Part shown: piece by piece, positions 1 to 9,044 of the stretch | How the letters are laid out: every line of letters begins with the position of its first letter | Numbering within the stretch: the stretch's first letter is position 1 | NCBI GenBank assembly: GCA_964552955.1 | Contig: CAZKIU010000011.1 | Span: 1 to 64,000 of the forward strand | DNA length: 64,000 nucleotides | Source of the DNA: UBA1413 sp964552955 | GTDB lineage: Bacteria; Bacteroidota; Bacteroidia; Bacteroidales; Prolixibacteraceae | Reading direction: 5' to 3' | Notes under the pieces: model-generated | Told to the model about the DNA's origin: nothing | Seen by the model: the letters and a program-made list of their open reading frames with translations, nothing else | Database searches by the model: none | Position numbers and translations under genes: made by a program

Positions 1-35
1 ACTCCGGTTCTTTATTGAGCCGGAGTTTTTTTTTT
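1..35 (+). terminator. Rho-independent terminator of an upstream gene
   Basis: ACTCCGG (1-7) pairs perfectly with CCGGAGT (20-26) across a 12-nt loop and is followed by a run of T to about 35. It would end transcription of a rightward gene that lies before the window. No gene is seen between it and the porin at 362. Confidence 0.8.
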
Positions 36-361
36 GTCTGCCACCCGCCTCGAAATAATCCCGGACAAGGCGCATCATGCCATGGTCCTCACCGGGAAAC
101 CCCATTTGCTTCAGACGAAACTAAGTTCGGCGAAGCAGGCCGGAGCCCATTCCATAGACGTGAAGAACCGTTCTTGACATCATTCTGCCAGGTCCATGAA
201 GAACAAACCATGGACGATCAAATTCCCGCATGAAGTATTATATTTGTTAATTCCACGTTAATCTAATGTTGTGACTGCTTAAATAATTAGAAAAAAGCAA
301 GTTACAAAAAGGTGGGTGGTTTTCCTTTTGTTAAATTTGCACCGTTTTCTTAAAAGATTGA
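36..361 (+). promoter_or_regulatory. Upstream region of the porin with two TAnnTTTG boxes and a hairpin
   Basis: No credible gene is seen here. TAAATTTG at 332-339 fits the Bacteroidota -7 consensus and lies 22 nt before the porin ATG. A second match, TATATTTG at 239-246, could be an alternative upstream promoter. GTCCATG (192-198) and CATGGAC (209-215) form a 7-bp hairpin with a 10-nt loop and no T-run. The DNA becomes AT-rich from about 230, as expected of a promoter region. Confidence 0.6.
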
Positions 362-2359
362 ATGCTGAGGTGGATTAATGTATGGTTGATGGCGGTTCTT
401 TTCCTGCCGTTTCTTGCCTACGGTCAGTTTAGACCGGGTGAGCAGCAGATCCCTGATGAGGGCGGGAGCGACAAGCCGACCGAGGAGCAACAGGTGCCTT
501 CCAGGGTTTTGTCCTGGAAAATCCGCGGCTTCGGGGCTTTCACCGATTCTGTTAAAATCGACACCCTTTGGCGTAATTATCATAACTTTCACCCTGCTTA
601 CAAACAGAGCATCACCAATACCTATACAGGAAATTACGGGGGCTCATACCTCAACAATGATTTCGGTAAGAGGGTCTATAACAGTGAGTATTATTTTCTG
701 AGGGGTCACGATGCTTACCTGCTGACACCGTCGCAGGTTGAATACTACAATACCACCACTCCCTTTACCCATCTGGATTACAGCCAGAGTGAAAACAAGA
801 ACCGGAACAATGAGACGCGGTTCAATGTGCTCCACTCCCAGAATGTGACGCCACACCTGAATGTGACCTTCCGTTATGACCAGGCCAAGTCTGACGGGCA
901 GTACAATTTCCAGCAGCACAAGAATCATTTTATTGCCCTTTATTCCAGCTACAACAGCGAGAAGGCCAACCTCTACGGGGGGATGATCTTTAACCGGATC
1001 AACAACACTGAGAATGGGGGCATGGCCAACGACGAGGATCTCCTGAATACCGAAACCAAATATGTGGTGATGCGGCTTACCGACGCCACCACGGTTTACC
1101 GGAACAATGCTTTCTTCTTCAACGGGGAATACCGTGTGGGGGTTCACGATTCACTGGAGGAAAGAAGCACCTTCCGGCCGGTGGCCGCTATGCTTTATTC
1201 ATTTCTTTATTCGGGCAACCAGCGGATTTTCAGGGAAGGAGAAGAACAGGACAACACGAGTTATTTTCCGGAATCTTTTCTCGGCACTGATATCACCCGG
1301 GATTCGAACCGTTTCGTTACCGTCACCAACCTGCTTCATCTGAAGTTTTACGAGTCGGCCCGGAAGAAATACAGTTTTGGTCAGCGGCTGTTTGCCGGGG
1401 TAGATGTGGTCAGGAACAGTTATGCGGCTCCCGGGTACAAAGAGGCGGCATTCCCTTTCCATCCCGGGATTTACGAAGGGGCCCTTTATCTGGGGCCGGA
1501 GGGCAGGTGGTATGCCCAGACCTGGACCAATTCCTTTATCGGAGGAGGGATTTTCAGGGAGCAAGGGAAATTCTGGAACTGGAATTTCGATGGGCGTCAG
1601 TATCTGACCGGGTTCAAGGCCGGGCAGACCGAATTGAACGGGGTGATTACCAAACCGGTCAGAATGCCGGGTGATTCACTGGCCTCCATCAGGATTGCCG
1701 GTCAACTCTGGAACAGGGTTCCCGACTATTTCCAGCAGCGTTATATCTCCAACCGGCGGATGTGGGACAATAACCTGGTCAATGAACAACTGATGAATGC
1801 CTCCTTTACATGGCTCTCACCGGGGCGCCATCTCGAAGCCGGCGCACGTTATTCCCTGACCAACAATTTTATATACAATGATACGCTGGGTCTTCCGGCC
1901 CAGACCAAAAAGGAAATGCTGGTTCTGGCTGCCTGGATCGACAAGGAGTTTAAGGTCAGAAACTTCACCCTCCTCACCCACCTGCTCTGGCAGAAGGTCT
2001 CGGCCCCCCGGTACCTCCACCTTCCCGACCTCGCCGCCAGGGTCTCTCTCAGCTACGAGATGCTGCTCGCCAAGGTCCTCCATGTCCAGTTGGGAGGCGA
2101 CCTGCGCTATAATACCCTTTATTACGCCGATGCGTACGATCCGGCTACCGGCTTCTTTTATCTCCAGGAAGAAAAAAAGCTGGGCCATTACCCCTATCTT
2201 GATGGTTTTGCCAATCTTAAACTAAAAAGAACACGCGTTTTTGCCCAATACATGAATTTGGGTTCTCTATTCATGAACAAATCCTATTTTACTGCGTTAC
2301 ATTATCCGATGAACCAGGCGACCTTCAGGCTTGGTGTCGCCTGGTCGTTCTACAACTGA
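362..2359 (+). CDS. Putative outer-membrane porin (Bacteroidota Porin_10-like)
   Basis: A 665-residue protein with an N-terminal signal peptide (hydrophobic stretch at about residues 7-20, ending near AYGQ) and a long body rich in alternating aromatic and polar residues typical of outer-membrane beta strands. Asn, Tyr and Phe are frequent throughout and the last residues are WSFYN. The overall pattern matches the Bacteroidota family annotated as putative porin (Porin_10). Its substrate cannot be inferred. A TAnnTTTG box at 332-339 suggests its own promoter. The MltF-like gene starts 34 bp downstream on the same strand, so both may share a transcript. The family call rests on recognition of the sequence style, not on a search. 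Confidence 0.8.
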   Translation: MLRWINVWLMAVLFLPFLAYGQFRPGEQQIPDEGGSDKPTEEQQVPSRVLSWKIRGFGAFTDSVKIDTLWRNYHNFHPAYKQSITNTYTGNYGGSYLNNDFGKRVYNSEYYFLRGHDAYLLTPSQVEYYNTTTPFTHLDYSQSENKNRNNETRFNVLHSQNVTPHLNVTFRYDQAKSDGQYNFQQHKNHFIALYSSYNSEKANLYGGMIFNRINNTENGGMANDEDLLNTETKYVVMRLTDATTVYRNNAFFFNGEYRVGVHDSLEERSTFRPVAAMLYSFLYSGNQRIFREGEEQDNTSYFPESFLGTDITRDSNRFVTVTNLLHLKFYESARKKYSFGQRLFAGVDVVRNSYAAPGYKEAAFPFHPGIYEGALYLGPEGRWYAQTWTNSFIGGGIFREQGKFWNWNFDGRQYLTGFKAGQTELNGVITKPVRMPGDSLASIRIAGQLWNRVPDYFQQRYISNRRMWDNNLVNEQLMNASFTWLSPGRHLEAGARYSLTNNFIYNDTLGLPAQTKKEMLVLAAWIDKEFKVRNFTLLTHLLWQKVSAPRYLHLPDLAARVSLSYEMLLAKVLHVQLGGDLRYNTLYYADAYDPATGFFYLQEEKKLGHYPYLDGFANLKLKRTRVFAQYMNLGSLFMNKSYFTALHYPMNQATFRLGVAWSFYN

Positions 2360-2393
2360 TCCCCTGACCTTTTTTTTAACTAATTTGTTATTT

Positions 2394-3821
2394 ATGATTT
2401 TATTGAGATACAGGAATGTTTTCCTGCTGACGCTGATGTTATTCCTTTTTTCGACCTGCATAGAGCAGACACGCAGCGCCAGTGTATGGGAAAACGGAAG
2501 ATTTGAAGCGCCCCTGCGCGATTTGGAGACCATCCAAAAGGAGGGGCGGCTGCGCGTCGTCGTGGATTATGGGTCTACCTCCTATTTTGTATACCGTGGG
2601 CGTCCGATGGGGTTTAAATATGAACTTCTCAGGGAGATGGCCCATGATCTGGGTGTGGAACTTGATTTTTTCGTGAGTGCTGATTTGGAAGCCACCTTCC
2701 GCGGACTGGAGACAGGGCGGTATGATTTGGCCGCCAAGAATCTGACCGTGACCGGTGAGCGGAGTAAACGGGTTGATTTTACCCGGCCCCTGGAGCAAAC
2801 CCGCCAGGTACTGGTGCAACGCAAGGGACCTGCAGGTAGCCGTGAGGATTCCCTGATGGTCCGCAATGTCCTGGACCTGAGCGGCCGGAAAATAGTTGTC
2901 CAGAAGAACTCCTCCTTCTATGAAAGGCTGAAAAACCTGGAGGAAGAGATCGGGGAACCGCTGCAAATCGTTGTGGATTCGGTTTCCGACATGGAGCAAC
3001 TGGTGAAAAAGGTATCAGAAGGAGAGGTGCCTCTGACGGTTTGTGATGAGATCATGGCCCGTGTTTACAGGCACAACTATGCCAATCTGGATTTCTCCAT
3101 TCCGGTCAGTTTCAGGCAGAATGTAGCCTGGGCAGTGCGCAAGGATGCCCTCAGGCTGAAGGAATTTGTGGATAGCTGGCTTACTGAGTTTATGGCTACT
3201 CCCCGGTACAGGGCCATTCATGCCTCCTATTTCAGGGAGAAGGTCCACTTGACGTCTGCTGCCTCGCCCTTGAATTTCAGGGGAAACACCCTCTCCTCCT
3301 ATGATGAGATCATCAAGAGAGAAGCCGCCGAAGCCGGCTGGGATTGGAAGCTTGTAGCCGCCATCATTCACAAGGAATCGGGATTTGACGCCCAGGCGGT
3401 TTCCTATGCCGGGGCCTCCGGATTGATGCAGTTGATGCCCGAGACCGCTGAATCACTGGGCGTCGAAGATATCTTTGACCCGGTCCAGAATATCCGGGGA
3501 GGAATGGCCCTCCTTAGCTGGCTGGACAAACAGTTCGAGAGTGAAATTCCCGACCGGGCCGAGCGCCTTCGCTTTGTTCTGGCCTCCTATAATGTCGGTC
3601 TGGGGCATGTCAAAGATGCCCAGCGGCTGGCCGTGAAATACGGAAAAAACCCCGTTAAGTGGGAAGAGCAGGTGGACTACTATCTCCTGAACAAGTCGGA
3701 AGAGAAGTATTTCACCGATGAAGTGGTCCGTTGGGGTTATTGTAATGGCCGTGAAGCCTACGATTTCGTAAGAGTCGTAATGGGGAATTATCATTCCCTT
3801 ACAGTCCTGGCTTCCCGGTAA
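2394..3821 (+). CDS. MltF-like membrane-bound lytic transglycosylase with solute-binding domain
   Basis: Predicted murein lytic transglycosylase at the periplasmic face of the cell envelope. I chose the ATG at 2394 because it gives a short hydrophobic signal ending in the lipobox-like FSTC (Cys22); the upstream ATG at 2331 lies inside the porin gene. Residues about 45-275 form a family-3 periplasmic solute-binding domain. Residues about 300-465 form a lytic transglycosylase domain with the catalytic Glu at 328 in HKESGF, followed by GASGLMQLMPETA and ASYNVG motifs. This two-domain order is that of E. coli MltF. The ligand of the binding domain is unknown; in this family it is thought to modulate activity. 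Its 3' end overlaps the convergent NUDIX gene by 23 bp. Confidence 0.88.
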   Translation: MILLRYRNVFLLTLMLFLFSTCIEQTRSASVWENGRFEAPLRDLETIQKEGRLRVVVDYGSTSYFVYRGRPMGFKYELLREMAHDLGVELDFFVSADLEATFRGLETGRYDLAAKNLTVTGERSKRVDFTRPLEQTRQVLVQRKGPAGSREDSLMVRNVLDLSGRKIVVQKNSSFYERLKNLEEEIGEPLQIVVDSVSDMEQLVKKVSEGEVPLTVCDEIMARVYRHNYANLDFSIPVSFRQNVAWAVRKDALRLKEFVDSWLTEFMATPRYRAIHASYFREKVHLTSAASPLNFRGNTLSSYDEIIKREAAEAGWDWKLVAAIIHKESGFDAQAVSYAGASGLMQLMPETAESLGVEDIFDPVQNIRGGMALLSWLDKQFESEIPDRAERLRFVLASYNVGLGHVKDAQRLAVKYGKNPVKWEEQVDYYLLNKSEEKYFTDEVVRWGYCNGREAYDFVRVVMGNYHSLTVLASR

Positions 3822-4470
3822 CGCGGGCCAAAACTTCCGACAGTTCGTTAAGGATCATGGCTGTGGCTCCCCAGATCACTTCGCCATCAAACAGCAGGGA
3901 AGGCACTTCTCCAAGCCCATTAATACCCATCATGGTTGTCACGACAGGCCACCGGCCGCGACCTGCGGGGAGGGGAAAGAGCAGGATTTTATCAGCTTCT
4001 CCAGGGTTGGGGGTGAACCGGGGCATGGTGGCACTCCAGGCCAGCCAGGGAAAGATAAGATAGTCGCTGACCGGAACATAAAGAGGGGTGAGGGGGCCCA
4101 GGACCTCTGCTTCACTGGTGGTGACCCCTGTCTCCTCATGGGCTTCCCTCAGCGCGGTCTCCAGGGTACCCGCATCGGCCGCTTCCCTGCGGCCCCCGGG
4201 AAAGCCAACCTGACCGGCATGTACTTTCATGTGTTCCGGTCTTTTTATCAGGCAGGTGTGGATGCTCTTCCCCATGGGAAACAGAAGCACCAATACGCCG
4301 CTTTCCAGGGCATGAGCAGGAGCTTCCCTGAACCTGACATATTCCCGGCCCGCGGGGAGCATCCTGCGGTGTGCCTCCTCTCCCGGCAATCCTGCTGCCA
4401 GAGCCGCTTCAAGCTGTGACCTGCTATATTCCATATTTCTCAGGCTATTGCCGTTTCCATGGTCTCTCAT
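3799..4470 (-). CDS. NUDIX hydrolase, probable CoA pyrophosphatase
   Basis: A 223-residue NUDIX protein. Residues 80-116 carry the CoA-pyrophosphatase (UPF0035) signature: HAGQVGFPGG followed, after the usual one-residue-longer spacing, by REAHEETG. This group hydrolyses CoA and derivatives to 3',5'-ADP and phosphopantetheine. The ATG at 4470 overlaps the stop of the upstream permease gene in a TGATG junction, so translation is probably coupled. An internal ATG at 4434 (MEYSRSQL) is an alternative start and gives a more usual length. It is the last gene of the leftward operon 6719-3799. Confidence 0.85.
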   Translation of the reverse strand: MRDHGNGNSLRNMEYSRSQLEAALAAGLPGEEAHRRMLPAGREYVRFREAPAHALESGVLVLLFPMGKSIHTCLIKRPEHMKVHAGQVGFPGGRREAADAGTLETALREAHEETGVTTSEAEVLGPLTPLYVPVSDYLIFPWLAWSATMPRFTPNPGEADKILLFPLPAGRGRWPVVTTMMGINGLGEVPSLLFDGEVIWGATAMILNELSEVLARVTGKPGL

Positions 4471-5720
4471 CAGTCAAAACGGAGCGTTCGGTCGGGCGCT
4501 ATTCTGCTGATATAGAGGGATGGAAGGACCATCATGAGCAGGGTGACGGCCAGGGCTCCCCCGTTAAGGAGCAGAAAATGGAGCAGAGAGAGGTGAACCG
4601 GCACAATCTCCATATAATAGGAGGAGGGGTCTAGTCTGATCATCCCGGTAGTCTTCTGCAGCATGAATATCCCCAACCCCAGGAGATTCCCCCAAAAAAG
4701 ACCCCTGGAAATCAGAAAACCTGACAGATAAATAAAAATCCTGCGGATACTCCGGTTGGGGCTTCCCAGGGATTTCAGGATTCCGATCATCCGGCTTCGT
4801 TCCAGGATGAGCACCAGCAGGGCCGAAATCATGTTGAATCCTGCCACCATGATCATCAGGGTGAGGATCACCCATACATTCATGTCGAGGATGGAGAGCC
4901 AGTCGAAGATCTGGGGAAACTTCTGTTGGATAGTGACGGTACGTAAGGTAGACCCAGGTTCGGTATTGTAGGAGGTGACGGTCTCCCTGACCTGTTGGGC
5001 TGTGGTTTTCAGATGCCTGAAGTCACGGAGGACAATCTCAAAACCGCTGATTTGCAGGGAGTCCCAGTTGTTGATGTGCCTGACCTGCCTGAGATCGCCC
5101 AAAACAAACAGATCGTCGAATTCCTGAAGGTTGGTGCGGTAGACGCCGCTGATTTTAAATTGTCTGATCCGGGGAATACTCTCCTTCTCATTGATGAAAT
5201 ACATGTAAAGGGGATCTTCCGTATTCAGGCGGAGTAGGTTGCACAGGTTTTCGGAGACCAGTACCTCCGGGGAGCGCATGCCCGTCAGGTCGGGGAGGGA
5301 TCCCCGGGTGAGGTGGTCTCTGAAGAAATCCCAGTTATAAGTGGTATCAACTCCCTTGAGTACCACGCCCTGGATATTTTCTCCGGTTTTAATGATCCCG
5401 GGTTTGGTGGCAAAGGGGGTCACTGACTGGATATTCGCCAGGCGCTCCAGTTGGGGGATAAAGGGTTGAAGGCTGCTGACGGGGGCGGTTTCGTAAGAGA
5501 GATTGGAGTCGAAATTTACGACCTGGATATGTCCTCCGAAGCCGATGACCTTATTGCGGATCTCCTTTTTGAAACCGGTGACCACCGCCACGGCCAGCAG
5601 CATCAGAGCGATGCCCAGGGCAATGCCAATCAGGGCAATACGGATGATGTTCCCCGAAAGATGTTGTTTCTGTTCTTTTCCGTTGAAAAGCCTGCGTGCA
5701 ATGAAAAGCTCGGTATCCAT
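4470..5720 (-). CDS. FtsX-family ABC permease, LolC/LolE-like
   Basis: A 416-residue inner-membrane protein: one N-terminal membrane helix (about residues 27-50), a periplasmic MacB_PCD-type domain, then three C-terminal helices (about 280-405) of the FtsX permease domain. The N-terminal sequence IARRLFNGKEQ and the general layout match Bacteroidota proteins annotated as lipoprotein-releasing permeases. LolC/E proteins work with a LolD ATPase to release lipoproteins to the periplasmic carrier. No ATPase gene adjoins it, so a partner must be encoded elsewhere. It lies 15 bp after the flippase-like gene and overlaps the NUDIX gene. Confidence 0.82.
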   Translation of the reverse strand: MDTELFIARRLFNGKEQKQHLSGNIIRIALIGIALGIALMLLAVAVVTGFKKEIRNKVIGFGGHIQVVNFDSNLSYETAPVSSLQPFIPQLERLANIQSVTPFATKPGIIKTGENIQGVVLKGVDTTYNWDFFRDHLTRGSLPDLTGMRSPEVLVSENLCNLLRLNTEDPLYMYFINEKESIPRIRQFKISGVYRTNLQEFDDLFVLGDLRQVRHINNWDSLQISGFEIVLRDFRHLKTTAQQVRETVTSYNTEPGSTLRTVTIQQKFPQIFDWLSILDMNVWVILTLMIMVAGFNMISALLVLILERSRMIGILKSLGSPNRSIRRIFIYLSGFLISRGLFWGNLLGLGIFMLQKTTGMIRLDPSSYYMEIVPVHLSLLHFLLLNGGALAVTLLMMVLPSLYISRIAPDRTLRFD

Positions 5721-5735
5721 GGGGAGGTCTCCATT

Positions 5736-6719
5736 CTATTTTTCGCGGTTAACCAGGGGCAGGGCCATCAAAGAAAGGAGCCCCAGGACGATCAGCAGAA
5801 GGTTCATCGTGGTATGGGCGACAAAGGCGAAGATGATTCCGTTTTCATTGCTGACGCCATAGAGAGCCAGCGACTCTTTGGTCATGAAATGCCAGGTCCC
5901 CAGTCCGCCCTGAACAGGGGCCAGCATGCCAAAACTGCCCATCACAAAGGTGGTCAGCCCTGCCAGCGGTGAAAGTCCCTGGGTGAAGTCAAAAGCAAAA
6001 AATGCCGTGTACAACATCAGATAGTACATAATCCAGATAAAAAAGGAATGAAAGATCATAGCCCCTTTTTTCTTCACATACCTGAAGGAGATAATGCCTT
6101 CCTTGAGGTGCTGGAGGATGTTCCCTATCTGACGGTATAGCCGGGTGTTGAGAATTTTCTTCCGGAGGGTGATGATGATGAGCAGGAGCAATAACAGACC
6201 TCCGATCAAAAGGGGAGAGGAGAACAGTCCGGTTGCTTTCTCCTTCATGTCGGGGTTCTGGCGGATGAAACTGAGTATATATCCCGATTGGGCGATTAGG
6301 GCCAGGAGCGTCATGAAAAGGAGCATCAGCACGTCAATGACCCTTTCGGTGACCACCGTGCCGATCAGGCGGGGAAAGGAGATTTTCTCATATTTGGAAA
6401 GGACCCCGCAACGGGAGATCTCTCCCATACGGGGAATGACCAGGTTCATCAGGTAACCGGTCATGACCGCCAGGAAAGTGTTCAGCAATCCCGGCTTGGA
6501 TCCCAGGGGTTCAATCAGCAGGTTCCACCTCATGGCCCTGGAGATGTGGCTGAAGATCCCGATGATCAGAGAGACCCAGACCCAGAAATAGTTGACGTCA
6601 TTGCGCAGGACCTTTTTCATCATTTCAAAATCCTGGTCCTTGTAAATGAGCCAAAATATGACTGCTCCAACGGCGAAAAAAAAGAGGTATTTGAGGGAAG
6701 CTTTAATCTTTTTTTTCAA
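5736..6719 (-). CDS. Flippase-like membrane protein (LPG synthase TM domain, UPF0104)
   Basis: A 327-residue polytopic protein with about 8 predicted membrane helices, of the family of the transmembrane part of lysylphosphatidylglycerol synthase (PF03706). It lacks the soluble aminoacyl-transfer domain of MprF, so it is a stand-alone membrane domain; such proteins are assigned possible lipid translocation roles. The start is TTG at 6719 (KKKIKASLKY follows), preceded by a purine-rich AAGAAGAG. The -7 box TAGTTTTG at 6739-6746 places it first in the leftward operon with the LolC/E-like permease and the NUDIX hydrolase. Confidence 0.8.
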   Translation of the reverse strand: MKKKIKASLKYLFFFAVGAVIFWLIYKDQDFEMMKKVLRNDVNYFWVWVSLIIGIFSHISRAMRWNLLIEPLGSKPGLLNTFLAVMTGYLMNLVIPRMGEISRCGVLSKYEKISFPRLIGTVVTERVIDVLMLLFMTLLALIAQSGYILSFIRQNPDMKEKATGLFSSPLLIGGLLLLLLIIITLRKKILNTRLYRQIGNILQHLKEGIISFRYVKKKGAMIFHSFFIWIMYYLMLYTAFFAFDFTQGLSPLAGLTTFVMGSFGMLAPVQGGLGTWHFMTKESLALYGVSNENGIIFAFVAHTTMNLLLIVLGLLSLMALPLVNREK

Positions 6720-6738
6720 TCTCTTCTTTTTAAATATC

Positions 6739-6746
6739 CAAAACTA
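6739..6746 (-). promoter_or_regulatory. -7 promoter box (TAGTTTTG) for the flippase operon
   Basis: Read on the minus strand this is TAGTTTTG, an exact match to TAnnTTTG, 19 nt upstream of the TTG start at 6719. The divergent rsmA gene shows no exact box. Confidence 0.6.
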
Positions 6747-6897
6747 CCCACCGAAAATAGCGCTAAAAGTTGTTATTTTACCTTCCGGACTGGGCCCGGT
6801 GGTCAAGGGCCGGTCAATGGATGCAAATGTAGCAAAACCTTTGACTTGGCGGATGGCCTGTGGCTCTGTCAGGGTAATAAAAACGGGTAAAACTCCA

Positions 6898-7674
6898 ATG
6901 GATTATGTACGGGCAAAAAAGAATCTGGGTCAACATTTTCTGAAAGATCAGAATATTGCCCGCAAGATTGTGGAGAGTCTCCGGGGGGAGGAGCCCCTCC
7001 GTATCCTGGAAATTGGTCCGGGGATGGGGGTACTGACCCGTTTTCTGGTGGAGATTCCGCAGGTAGACCTCCGGGTGGTGGAGATCGATCGGGAATCGGT
7101 CGCCTACCTGAGGAGTCATTTCCCGGGGCTGGCGCCCGGGCTGGTAGAAGGGGATTTTCTGAAGATCCCGCTTCGGGATCTGTTTCCCGGCCCCTTCTCG
7201 GTCATCGGCAATTTTCCCTATAATATTTCGAGTCAGATTTTTTTCAGGGTTCTGGAGCACCGTGATCTGATCACCGAGGTGGTGGGGATGGTTCAGAAGG
7301 AGGTAGCCGAGCGGATCGCGGCTCCTCCCGGGAGCAAGACCTACGGCATTCTGAGTGTTTTGCTGCAGGCGTTTTACCACATTGAATATCTGTTTACAGT
7401 GGGAGAGCAGGTCTTTTCCCCACCGCCGAAGGTCAAATCAGCGGTGATCAGGTTACGGCGCAACAACCGGGAGGCCCTGGGTTGCGATGAACGCCTCTTC
7501 TTCGAGGTGGTGAAACGGGCATTTAACCAGCGGAGAAAGATGATCGGCAATGCCTTGAAACCACTGGGCGTGAAAGTGCCTGAACCCTATGCCGGTAAAA
7601 GGGCGGAACAGCTTTCCGTCACTGATTTCGAGACATTAACCTGGCACCTCAGCCAAATGAAAGGAGGAGAATGA
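6898..7674 (+). CDS. rsmA: 16S rRNA dimethyladenosine transferase RsmA (KsgA)
   Basis: A 258-residue SAM-dependent methyltransferase that dimethylates two adjacent adenosines in the 3'-terminal hairpin of 16S rRNA, a late step of 30S assembly. The start at 6898 gives MDYVRAKKNLGQHFL, the classic KsgA N-terminus; the frame is open further upstream but that part runs through promoter-like DNA. Motif I is LEIGPGMGVLT (about residues 40-50) and motif IV is NFPYNI, the family's NLPYNI variant. Its last bases overlap the start of mgtE (ATGATG at 7671-7676), so the two genes are translationally linked. Confidence 0.95.
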   Translation: MDYVRAKKNLGQHFLKDQNIARKIVESLRGEEPLRILEIGPGMGVLTRFLVEIPQVDLRVVEIDRESVAYLRSHFPGLAPGLVEGDFLKIPLRDLFPGPFSVIGNFPYNISSQIFFRVLEHRDLITEVVGMVQKEVAERIAAPPGSKTYGILSVLLQAFYHIEYLFTVGEQVFSPPPKVKSAVIRLRRNNREALGCDERLFFEVVKRAFNQRRKMIGNALKPLGVKVPEPYAGKRAEQLSVTDFETLTWHLSQMKGGE

Positions 7675-9032
7675 TGAGTTTTGATGTGACCCGAAACTAC
7701 CTGGAAGAGGTCAGGCTGTTGATTGATCAGAAGAATGAGGAAGAGATCAAAACCCTGTTGCAGGATTTTCATCCGGCTGATATAGCGGAGATTCTGGCTG
7801 CCCTGAACCTGGAAGAGGCCATGTATGTCTATCTGTTGTTAAACGACGAGATGGCTTCCGACGTGTTGGTGGAGATCCCGGAGGAGGAGCGCAACAGGCT
7901 GCTCAATGCCCTCTCCCCTGATGTGATTGCCCGGCAGTATATCGAATACATGGATTCCGACGATGCTGCCGATATTTTAGGGAGCCTTGACGAGGAAGTT
8001 AAGCTGTCGGTGCTCAACGAGATTGAAGATGTGGAAGTGGCAGGCGATATCGTCGATCTGCTGGAGTATGATGAGGAGACGGCCGGGGGGATCATGGCCA
8101 AGGAGCTGGTGACCGTCAATGAGAACTGGACGGTGGCCACCTGCCTGAAGGAGATCAGCCGGCAGGCCGAAGATGTTGACGATATCTATTATGTCTACGT
8201 GGTCGACGACGGCAACAAACTGAAGGGGGTGCTCTCCTTCAAGAAGCTGATGCTTAACAATACCAATACCCGGATTTCCAATCTGTACAATCCCGAGGTC
8301 AAGGCAGTAGGTACCGATACGCCCCAGGAGGAGGTAGCCCGTGTGATGGAGAAGTACGACCTGGTGGCCATTCCTGTGGTGGATGAAATAGGCCGGTTAA
8401 AGGGGCGGATTACCTTTGACGATGTGATTGACGTTATGCGCGAGGAGGCGGAACGCGATTACCAGATGGTGTCGGGTATTGTCGGGGATGTGGTTCCGGG
8501 TGATAAAGTATGGAATCTGACCAGGGCGCGTTTCCCGTGGTTGCTGATCGGTTTGACGGGGGGTATTCTGGGGGCCCGGGTGATCGGTGCCAACGAGGAA
8601 GCCCTCAGGGTTGTTCCTGCCATGGCTTTTTTCATTCCCCTGATTGCCGCCATGGCCGGAAATGTGGGGGTTCAGTCCAGCTCTATCGTGGTGCAGAGCA
8701 TCGCCAGCGGAGTACGCGATTTCGAGTCGACGGGCCGTAAACTCCTCAAGGAATTTGCCGTGGCCCTGATCATCGGTATGGCCTTTGCCGGGCTGATCTT
8801 TACCTACAACTTCCTCTTCAGCGAAAGCATGGAACTCACCTGGGCCGTCTCCATTTCCCTGTTCATCGTTATTATCTTTGCTTCGGTATTCGGAACCATG
8901 ATCCCCTTGGTTCTGAATCGGTTGAAGATAGACCCCGCATTGGCTACCGGTCCCTTTATCACTACGATGAACGACATTCTGGGGTTGACCATTTATCTGG
9001 TGATCAGTAAGTTTTTCTTCAGTATCCTCTGA
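7671..9032 (+). CDS. mgtE: Magnesium transporter MgtE
   Basis: A 453-residue Mg2+ channel. The N-terminal acidic helical MgtE_N domain (about residues 20-125) is followed by two CBS domains (about 130-255) and a five-helix membrane domain (about 280-450) containing PALATGPFITTMNDILGL, the conserved pore-lining segment. In this family the N and CBS domains sense cytosolic Mg2+ and close the pore. A strong AGGAGG lies just upstream. ATG at 7671 or at 7674 could be used. The overlap with rsmA leaves no room for a Mg2+ riboswitch directly before it. Confidence 0.95.
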   Translation: MMSFDVTRNYLEEVRLLIDQKNEEEIKTLLQDFHPADIAEILAALNLEEAMYVYLLLNDEMASDVLVEIPEEERNRLLNALSPDVIARQYIEYMDSDDAADILGSLDEEVKLSVLNEIEDVEVAGDIVDLLEYDEETAGGIMAKELVTVNENWTVATCLKEISRQAEDVDDIYYVYVVDDGNKLKGVLSFKKLMLNNTNTRISNLYNPEVKAVGTDTPQEEVARVMEKYDLVAIPVVDEIGRLKGRITFDDVIDVMREEAERDYQMVSGIVGDVVPGDKVWNLTRARFPWLLIGLTGGILGARVIGANEEALRVVPAMAFFIPLIAAMAGNVGVQSSSIVVQSIASGVRDFESTGRKLLKEFAVALIIGMAFAGLIFTYNFLFSESMELTWAVSISLFIVIIFASVFGTMIPLVLNRLKIDPALATGPFITTMNDILGLTIYLVISKFFFSIL

Positions 9033-9044
9033 AGGGCCGGATGG

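Noticed and set aside
15..233. A 72-codon frame beginning inside the first terminator
   Set aside because: It starts in the terminator hairpin, has no supported ribosome site and low-complexity content.
1300..1310. GGTTCGAATCC-like sequence on the minus strand, resembling a tRNA T-loop
   Set aside because: It lies inside the porin gene and no acceptor, D or anticodon stems can be built around it.
7600..7671. Magnesium-responsive leader before mgtE
   Set aside because: mgtE overlaps rsmA, leaving no untranslated leader at this position.
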